From NCBI GenBank assembly GCA_018883485.1, contig VEQB01000191.1, positions 1 to 5,061 on the forward strand: DNA of 5,061 bases. The letters are read 5' to 3'. Both the position numbers and the translations under genes were made by a program. Origin of the DNA: Bacteroidota bacterium (GTDB lineage Bacteria; Bacteroidota; Bacteroidia; UKL13-3). Shown piece after piece: positions 1-5,061 of the stretch. Below the pieces are notes generated by a model. The model worked only from the letters and a program-made list of their open reading frames with translations, was not told the DNA's origin and did no database searches. Within the stretch, counting starts at the first letter, position 1, and every line of letters starts with the position of its first letter.

Positions 1-4
1 AGGT

Positions 5-1243
5 ATGAGGGATTATGATTTTACCGTTGCTGAGCGCTTGATGCGTTATGTGCAAATAGATACTACGGCTGACCCAAGCTCTGATACGCAGCCTTCTTCG
101 ATGAAGCAAAAAGACTTGAGCCAACTCTTGGTTCAAGAATTAATTGAAATGGGTATTAATGATGCAGAGTTAGATGAACATGGCTATGTGTATGCCACCA
201 TACCTGCTACCACCTCTATTGATTTGCCTGTAATTTGTTTCTGCGCGCATGTAGATACAGCGCCTGATTGCAGTGGCACCAACGTAAAACCTATTTTGCA
301 CAAGGCTTGGGATGGAAGCGATTTAGTTTTGCCAGATGACCCACAGGTGGTAGTAAGCAAAAATAATCACCCATATTTAAACCAACGCATTGGAGATGAT
401 ATTATCACAGCTTCTGGCCTAACCTTATTAGGGGCAGATGATAAAGCGGGAGTAGCCATTATAATGGACTTAGCTAGGTACTTAATGCAACATCCAGAGG
501 TTGCTCATGGTAAAATTAGAATTTTATTTACACCAGATGAAGAAATTGGCAGAGGGGTAAATAAGGTGGATATGGAAAAATTGGGAGCTAATTTTGGCTA
601 CACATTAGACGGTGGCGAACGCGGACATTTGGAAGGTGAATCATTTTCTGCCGATGCTTGCACGGTTTACTTTCATGGCATAAGCGCCCATCCAGGTTAT
701 GCCAAAGGTAAAATGGTAAATGCACAAAAAGTGGCAGCGTATTTCCTAAGCTTATTACCTTCTGATACTTGGTGTCCGGAGGCTACAGAAGGCTACGAAG
801 GTTTTGTGCACCCAGTTGCCATGGAAGGTAATTTAGAGGATGCCAAAGTGCAATTTATTGTGCGCGATTTTAAAACTTCGATGTTGCGTGAATACGAAAA
901 CCAACTAGAAACCTTGGCTCAAACCGCTATTGAAAAATTCCCTGGTGCTGCTTACCGCATAGAAATGATAGAGCAGTATAGAAATATGCGCGAAATTTTA
1001 GACCAACATCCTTTGGTAATGGAGCTTGCTGAAAGGGCTTACAAGCTTAGCGGTTTATCGCCTGAGATAAAAAATATAAGAGGGGGTACAGATGGTTCAA
1101 GACTCTCTTTTATGGGATTGCCTTGCCCCAATATTTTTACCGGAGAAATGGGAATTCATAGCAAACAAGAATATGTGAGTGTACAAGATATGCAGAAGGC
1201 GATAGAAGTTTGTGTAAATATTGTTACGCAATTGCCTCAATAA
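5..1243 (+). CDS. pepT: Peptidase T (tripeptide aminopeptidase, M20B family)
   Basis: A cytoplasmic dizinc aminopeptidase that removes the N-terminal residue from tripeptides, a late step in peptide use. The 412-residue length is normal for PepT. Visible family residues: the HVDT metal motif (H82, D84), the bridging aspartate in GADDKAG (D145), the catalytic and ligand pair in TPDEEIG (E179, E180), D202 in LDGGE, H229 in the lid-domain motif AHPG, RGGTDG (359-364) and the last ligand H385 in the stretch after NIFTGEMG. The lid/dimerisation domain is roughly residues 206-325. All expected ligands are present, so the enzyme should be active. The ATG at 5 gives an N-terminus that fits the family, but only four bases lie upstream and the frame is open to the edge, so a ribosome site or an earlier start cannot be judged. 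The 3' end overlaps the convergent cystathionine beta-synthase gene by 20 bp. Nothing next to it is functionally linked. Assignment to PepT rather than another M20 peptidase is firm, resting on resemblance to E. coli PepT along the whole length. Confidence 0.96.
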   Translation: MRDYDFTVAERLMRYVQIDTTADPSSDTQPSSMKQKDLSQLLVQELIEMGINDAELDEHGYVYATIPATTSIDLPVICFCAHVDTAPDCSGTNVKPILHKAWDGSDLVLPDDPQVVVSKNNHPYLNQRIGDDIITASGLTLLGADDKAGVAIIMDLARYLMQHPEVAHGKIRILFTPDEEIGRGVNKVDMEKLGANFGYTLDGGERGHLEGESFSADACTVYFHGISAHPGYAKGKMVNAQKVAAYFLSLLPSDTWCPEATEGYEGFVHPVAMEGNLEDAKVQFIVRDFKTSMLREYENQLETLAQTAIEKFPGAAYRIEMIEQYRNMREILDQHPLVMELAERAYKLSGLSPEIKNIRGGTDGSRLSFMGLPCPNIFTGEMGIHSKQEYVSVQDMQKAIEVCVNIVTQLPQ

Positions 1244-1246
1244 TAT
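1218..1246 (+). terminator. Weak AT-rich stem-loop at the pepT stop codon
   Basis: ATATTGTT (1218-1225) can pair with AATAATAT (1239-1246) with one G-U wobble, leaving a 13-base loop that contains the palindrome GCAATTGC (1228-1235). It covers the 20-bp overlap of the pepT and cbs 3' ends. There is no following T-tract and the stem is nearly all A-U, so terminator activity is doubtful. It is listed because nothing better is visible at this junction. Confidence 0.15.
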
Positions 1247-2585
1247 CTTGGCGTGTAATTATATGTACATCACCCATTAAGTCCTTTACCATAACCGCGG
1301 CATTTTCTTTGGTAATCATTCTGCTAACCTCTTCCAAACTAGCGCTTGGCTTCACAAATGGGAAAGGTGGGTTCATTACTTCTTTTACCAATTTGCCCTT
1401 AATCTCACTATTTTCTAATAGCAAATTAAACAATGTATTATCATTTAAAGAGCCTGTAAATTCGCCTACTTCATTGGTTACAGGAAGCTGAGAGATAAAG
1501 AACTTGCGCATTAATTTTAATGCATCTTCAACACTTTGTTCTTCCTTGGCAGTAACCAATTTTAAATGCTTATGACTCTCAATTAAATTAATGGCTTTGG
1601 TTTGCTCATTCATTAAGAAACCGCGGTCGCGCATCCAATCTTCATTAAACATTTTCCCTAAGTACCTTGTGCCATGGTCGTGGAAGATTACCACTACCAC
1701 ATCACCTTCTTTAAACAGGTGTCGCATTTGCATTACACCTGCCATGGCAGATCCTGCGGAGTTGCCAGCAAAGATTCCTTCTTCCCTAGGAATGCGGCGC
1801 GTCATCATGGCTGCATCCTTATCTGTAACCTTTTCAAAATGGTCTATTAAACTAAAATCTACATTGGCGGGTAAGAAATCTTCTCCAATACCTTCGGTGA
1901 TATAAGGATAGATTTCATTCTTATCAAAAATGCCTGTCTCTTTGTATTTCTTAAAAACAGAACCATAGGTATCAATTCCTAAGATTTTAATATTTGGATT
2001 TTGTTCTTTTAAATATTTTGCGGTGCCACTTATGGTACCGCCTGTACCAACTCCTACTACTAAATGCGTAATTTTTCCTTCGGTTTGAGCCCAAATTTCT
2101 GGACCAGTGCTCTCATAATGCGCGGCTGCATTGGATAAATTATCGTATTGATTAGGCTTCCATGAATTAGGAACTTCATTAGTTAATCGGCTAGAAACGG
2201 AATAATAGGAGCGCGGGTCTTCTGGTTCTACATCGGTTGGACAAACAATTACCTCTGCGCCAAAAGCCTTTAAAGCGTCTACCTTTTCCTTGCTTTGTTT
2301 GTCGGTAGTAGTAAATATGCATTTATAGCCCTTAATTACTGAGGCAATTGCCAAACCCATACCGGTGTTGCCACTTGTGCCTTCAATAATGGTATAACCC
2401 GGCTTTAACAAACCCGCTTTTTCTGCGTCCTCAATCATTTTAACTGCCATTCTATCTTTAATAGAGTTACCAGGGTTGGTAGTTTCAATCTTAGCTAAAA
2501 CGGTGCAAGGCAGGTCTTTGGTAATCTTATTAATTTGTACCAAGGGAGTATTCCCTATTGTTTCTAGTATGTTATGATGCCACAT
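1224..2585 (-). CDS. cbs: Cystathionine beta-synthase with C-terminal CBS-domain pair
   Basis: A PLP enzyme that condenses serine and homocysteine to cystathionine, the first step of reverse transsulfuration towards cysteine; such enzymes can also release H2S. The 453 residues have a fold-type II catalytic domain (about 1-325) and two CBS domains (about 340-395 and 400-453). Visible motifs: the PLP lysine in NPGNSIKDR (K43), the substrate loop TSGNTG (70-75), the phosphate-binding GVGTGGT (178-184), the synthase-type EGIGEDFLP (231-239) and FAGNSAGSA (272-280). It resembles the mycobacterial heme-free enzyme (for example the segment SYYSVSSRL and TGPEIWAQTEGK) and lacks the N-terminal heme region of the human enzyme. 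The CBS pair is the site of adenosyl-ligand control in some relatives; whether it responds here is unknown. The start is well fixed: an in-frame TAG lies at 2595-2597, only three sense codons separate it from this ATG, and the next methionine is residue 46. Cysteine synthase is the main alternative, but those proteins lack the CBS pair and the EGIGEDF motif. Confidence 0.93.
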   Translation of the reverse strand: MWHHNILETIGNTPLVQINKITKDLPCTVLAKIETTNPGNSIKDRMAVKMIEDAEKAGLLKPGYTIIEGTSGNTGMGLAIASVIKGYKCIFTTTDKQSKEKVDALKAFGAEVIVCPTDVEPEDPRSYYSVSSRLTNEVPNSWKPNQYDNLSNAAAHYESTGPEIWAQTEGKITHLVVGVGTGGTISGTAKYLKEQNPNIKILGIDTYGSVFKKYKETGIFDKNEIYPYITEGIGEDFLPANVDFSLIDHFEKVTDKDAAMMTRRIPREEGIFAGNSAGSAMAGVMQMRHLFKEGDVVVVIFHDHGTRYLGKMFNEDWMRDRGFLMNEQTKAINLIESHKHLKLVTAKEEQSVEDALKLMRKFFISQLPVTNEVGEFTGSLNDNTLFNLLLENSEIKGKLVKEVMNPPFPFVKPSASLEEVSRMITKENAAVMVKDLMGDVHIITRQDIIEAIA

Positions 2586-3996
2586 GCGGCAAAGCTATGA
2601 ATTAATGTTTAGAAATAGCATATTTGCCAGTAGAAAGCAATTCGCATTGAACCTAAGCCTAAAAAACATAAGCCTCAATAAATACAACAGCCTTCAAATC
2701 TTTCAGTTTCTGAAATTTGGAAGCATGTTTGCCATTTCCATTTTGTTGGCAAAAATTACTTATGGCAGGTTTACCTCAGGCTATAGCACACTTATTTTAA
2801 GTCGCCATGAGATGCTGATGTTGTTAAGTTCTAGCTTAACTTTTTTCTGGGTTTCGAGTATTTGTAATACGCTTATCCCCTTTTACCACGCCTCGGATGA
2901 GGATAAGAAAAAGCGAATTTTATTTAATGCATTTGCTATTCTCACCATTTTTAGTCTATTGGCTGGCATTGCAACGGCTGTAATTGGTCAGTTTAAATAT
3001 GGCAAGGATGCAGATTTATTTCAAATGTTTGCCTTGGTGGTATTCTTAAATACCCCCACTTTTATAACAGATTATATTTTCTATTTAAAAGGAAAATACC
3101 GCTCCTTAATTATTTGGGGAATAGTAAGTTTTTCGGCGCATATGCTCTTGTTATGCTTGCCCATTTACATGAAGCAAACCTTAAATTTGGCAGTAAACCT
3201 TTTGGTTATTCTGGCTTTGCTAAAATTTAATTATACCATTATAATTCTTATGAAGTATAGCAGTATTACTTTTCATACTAGGCTTATTAAAGAATTTATG
3301 ATTAAGGTAATGCCCTTTATGTTCTCCATTTTATTGGCAGGCAGCATGGATTACATTAATAGCTTTATTGTAGAATACTACTACTCTGATGCAGATTTTG
3401 CCATTTTTAGATATGGCGCCAAAGAGCTTCCTGTCTTTTTAATTATGGCCAATTCGTTAAGTAATATTTACAGTGGAGAAATTGCCAATTTTTACAAGGC
3501 TAATAATTTAGAATTGGGACTACAAAAGTTAAAAGCTAGCTCTAGAAAACTCATGCGGTGGTTATTTCCACTAACCATCCTGTTAATTTTTATTAGTAAG
3601 TATTTTTTTAAAGTGGCATATAACAATGATTTGATTTCTGGCTATAAGATTTTTAATATTTACCTATTACTTATCATTAGCAGAATGTTGTTTCCACAAA
3701 CGGTAATTATGGGTATGATGAAAAATAGAATATTCTATTTAGTGAGCACCAATTACCTTATTTTAAATATCATTCTATCGTTCTGGTTTGTAAGTTTAAT
3801 TGGTATTGAAGGTATTGCTTATGCCACTGTTATAGCCTATTTGGTAGAAAAAATACTTCTATTGGTTTATTGTAAAATGGAAGGCATTGATGTAAGGAAA
3901 TTTACCGCTTTGGGTGAGTACATTGTGTATAGTGCTCTAACCCTATTTGCCTTTTACCTAAGCTTAAATTATGATATTGCCCATTTATGGCAATAG
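2584..3996 (+). CDS. Multi-spanning membrane protein, oligosaccharide flippase (Wzx-like, MOP superfamily)
   Basis: Likely moves a lipid-linked saccharide across the inner membrane, by analogy with Wzx/polysaccharide exporter proteins; the substrate cannot be read from sequence. The 470 residues contain about 12-14 hydrophobic segments, near 46-60, 77-101, 113-135, 147-166, 174-195, 199-222, 241-263, 280-297, 326-342, 354-376, 383-404, 405-429 and 443-461, split by short basic loops (DEDKKKR at 105-111). The segment DADFAIFRYGAKELP (269-283) resembles a motif I associate with Bacteroidota flippases; that is recall, not a search. There are no glycosyltransferases or other glycan genes beside it, so it is an orphan here. 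The start is uncertain. The ATG at 2584 overlaps the start codon of the divergent gene and has no ribosome site. ATG 2605 (residue 8) and TTG 2647 (residue 22, with AGAAAG upstream at 2632-2637) are alternatives, and the conserved-looking part begins only near residue 24. The stop TAG abuts the stop of the convergent ATPase gene. Function is moderately sure; membrane topology is firm. Confidence 0.78.
   Translation: MRQSYELMFRNSIFASRKQFALNLSLKNISLNKYNSLQIFQFLKFGSMFAISILLAKITYGRFTSGYSTLILSRHEMLMLLSSSLTFFWVSSICNTLIPFYHASDEDKKKRILFNAFAILTIFSLLAGIATAVIGQFKYGKDADLFQMFALVVFLNTPTFITDYIFYLKGKYRSLIIWGIVSFSAHMLLLCLPIYMKQTLNLAVNLLVILALLKFNYTIIILMKYSSITFHTRLIKEFMIKVMPFMFSILLAGSMDYINSFIVEYYYSDADFAIFRYGAKELPVFLIMANSLSNIYSGEIANFYKANNLELGLQKLKASSRKLMRWLFPLTILLIFISKYFFKVAYNNDLISGYKIFNIYLLLIISRMLFPQTVIMGMMKNRIFYLVSTNYLILNIILSFWFVSLIGIEGIAYATVIAYLVEKILLLVYCKMEGIDVRKFTALGEYIVYSALTLFAFYLSLNYDIAHLWQ
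2590..2597 (-). promoter_or_regulatory. Possible -7 box (TAGCTTTG) of the cbs gene
   Basis: Read on the minus strand, these eight bases match the Bacteroidota -7 consensus TAnnTTTG. No matching -33 TTG is seen at the usual distance (17-23 bases upstream). Transcription from this box would begin at or within a few bases of the cbs start codon (2585), implying a leaderless or nearly leaderless message. A single 8-base match in AT-rich DNA can be chance. Confidence 0.2.
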
Positions 3997-4003
3997 CTAT
4001 TTT
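3975..4003. terminator. Candidate bidirectional terminator hairpin at the flippase/ATPase junction
   Basis: TATTGCC (3975-3981) and GGCAATA (3989-3995) form a perfect 7-bp stem with a 7-base loop (CATTTAT). On the plus strand the stem covers the last codons and part of the stop of the flippase gene and is followed by CTATTTT, a short imperfect T-tract. On the minus strand the stem begins one base after the ATPase stop codon and is followed by a weak AT-rich tail (TCATAATTT). The position between two convergent genes with no spacer makes a shared intrinsic terminator plausible. The stem is short and the T-tracts are poor, so this is an inference from structure and place only. Confidence 0.45.
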
Positions 4004-5061
4004 AACTTTCTAATCCCTAATCTTAGCGAATTTCCAATAACAATGATGTCTGAAAAAGCCATAGACATGGCGCCTAACATAGGATGCATAAAACCTGCGG
4101 CAGCTAAAGGAATGCACAAAACATTATAGAAAAATGCCCAGAACAAATTTTGCCTAATGGTGGTATAAGTCATTTTGCTAATTTGATGCGCTTCTTTAAT
4201 AGCACGCAAATCTTGGTGGGTAATAATGATGCTAGAAGTTTGAATAGCGATATCTGAAGCTTTGGTAAAAGATATACCCACATTTACCTTGCTCAAAGCA
4301 GGCGCATCATTAATGCCATCACCCACCATTGCTGTTATTTGTTGCTTAGATTCTTGTTCAATACGCGCTAATTTCTGGGCTGGCAATTGCGCCCATTCGT
4401 AATTTGGCATGCCCAAACTCGTAGCTAACTGCGTTACCTTGCTCTGTTTATCACCGCTAAGCATAAGCGTTTCTACCTTAGCTTGGTTAAGGTAATTAAT
4501 TAAGTCTGTTGCACCTGGTTTTACCTCATCTAAAATGCGCAAGGCCGCCACCACTTCTTTATTTAAGCTTAAATATAAATCATATTCCAATTCCTCTTTA
4601 GCCTGGTCTTGGCTTACCCAATTTCCTTTTCCAAAACACACTTCCTGGTTAAGGTAATAGCCTTTCATTCCGCAACCTTTTACCTCTTCAATTTGCGTTA
4701 ATTGTATCGTTGGGTCAAACCATTCTTTACACTCGCTTACTAATGAACGCGCAATAGGATGCGTAGATTTAGCCTCTAACCCAAAGATAATTGCTTTAAG
4801 CGTGACTTCTTCTCCTTTAAAAATTTGAAGTTTATCTATCTTAAAATCTCCAGTGCTTAAAGTTCCTGTTTTATCAAAAACCATGAGGTCTGTTTTGGCA
4901 AAATTTTCTAATACATTTCCACCTTTAATGATAATACCTCTTATAGCAGCTTTACCAATGCCAACGATAATAGCAGTTGGAGTTGCGACTCCCAGGGCAC
5001 AAGGGCAACAGATAACTAAAACAGCAACAGCACGCAGCATACTTTGGGCTGAGCCTAAGTC
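3997..5061 (-). CDS. Copper-type P1B ATPase, C-terminal part (5' end beyond window)
   Basis: An inner-membrane ATP-driven heavy-metal pump. Only the C-terminal half is present: the frame stays open past the methionine at 5040 to the edge (DLGSAQS precedes it), and that methionine lies inside a membrane helix, so it is not the start. The missing part should hold the metal-binding N-terminus, helices 1-5 and actuator domain. Numbering from that methionine: helix 6 with the metal-site CPC (12-14), phosphorylation site DKTGT (D56), nucleotide-domain HP motif THPIA (93-97), GCG (122-124), LSGD (194-197), hinge GDGINDAP (240-247), helix 7 with the Tyr-Asn pair (305-306) and helix 8 with MAFSD (327-331). 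CPC plus YN points to the Cu(I) class (CopA, or the CcoI/FixI type that supplies cbb3 oxidase); the two cannot be separated here. No ccoS or oxidase gene follows, which slightly favours CopA. The usual helix-8 MxxSS reads MxxSD. The gene ends directly against the convergent flippase gene, with no spacer. Confidence 0.92.
   Translation of the reverse strand, partial: DLGSAQSMLRAVAVLVICCPCALGVATPTAIIVGIGKAAIRGIIIKGGNVLENFAKTDLMVFDKTGTLSTGDFKIDKLQIFKGEEVTLKAIIFGLEAKSTHPIARSLVSECKEWFDPTIQLTQIEEVKGCGMKGYYLNQEVCFGKGNWVSQDQAKEELEYDLYLSLNKEVVAALRILDEVKPGATDLINYLNQAKVETLMLSGDKQSKVTQLATSLGMPNYEWAQLPAQKLARIEQESKQQITAMVGDGINDAPALSKVNVGISFTKASDIAIQTSSIIITHQDLRAIKEAHQISKMTYTTIRQNLFWAFFYNVLCIPLAAAGFMHPMLGAMSMAFSDIIVIGNSLRLGIRKLK

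Noticed and set aside
1263..1270. Palindrome ATGTACAT as a possible operator
   Set aside because: It lies within the cbs coding sequence near its 3' end, has no paired site or promoter nearby, and an 8-base palindrome is expected by chance in a window of this size.
1210..1491. Plus-strand open frame of 93 codons
   Set aside because: It lies antisense to the CBS-domain part of the cystathionine beta-synthase gene, has no recognisable domain, and its low-complexity Ser/Thr/Leu-rich translation is typical of a shadow frame.
1591..1905. Plus-strand open frame of 104 codons
   Set aside because: It is fully antisense to the conserved catalytic domain of the cystathionine beta-synthase gene and shows no family features.
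2530..2537. TTAATTTG as a plus-strand -7 box for the flippase
   Set aside because: It matches TAnnTTTG at only seven of eight positions, the nearest TTG (2518-2520) is far too close to be a -33 element, and it lies within the conserved 5' coding part of cbs.
5038..5040. Methionine codon as the true start of the ATPase gene
   Set aside because: The reading frame stays open upstream to the window edge and this methionine lies inside the CPC-containing helix, so the gene is cut by the window rather than naturally short.
5..5061. Possible operon, defence island or mobile element
   Set aside because: Genes alternate in strand and belong to unrelated housekeeping families; no integrase, transposase, terminal repeats, tRNA or CRISPR-like repeats were seen.

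Overview
The window is almost wholly coding. It holds four long protein genes in strict strand alternation (+, -, +, -) with essentially no intergenic DNA. AT-rich composition, the lack of strong Shine-Dalgarno sequences at the visible starts, and the style of the proteins (a PepT beginning with an FTVAERLMRYVQIDT-like N-terminus, a flippase carrying a RYGAKELP motif) suggest a member of the Bacteroidota. This is inference from resemblance, not from a marker gene.

Layout: 5-1243 (+) is a complete peptidase T (M20 metallopeptidase) with all expected metal ligands. 1224-2585 (-) is a complete cystathionine beta-synthase with a PLP fold and a C-terminal CBS-domain pair; its 3' end overlaps that of pepT by 20 bp. 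2584-3996 (+) is a multi-spanning membrane protein of the polysaccharide flippase type; its longest reading starts inside the start codon of the synthase gene, so its true start is uncertain. 3997-5061 (-) is the C-terminal part of a copper-type P1B ATPase, cut by the right window edge; its stop codon directly abuts that of the flippase gene.

The four genes do not look like an operon or a shared pathway: peptide degradation, sulfur amino-acid metabolism, lipid-linked glycan export and metal efflux or delivery are separate jobs, and every neighbour is on the opposite strand. The most structured non-coding signal is a 7-bp GC-containing hairpin across the last codons of the flippase gene, placed to act as a terminator for one or both convergent genes. 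No RNA gene, mobile element, CRISPR array, phage gene or long repeat was seen. I found no convincing evidence of an undescribed system; the points worth checking are the extreme compaction of the junctions, the unresolved flippase start and an unusual residue in the metal-site motif of the ATPase.
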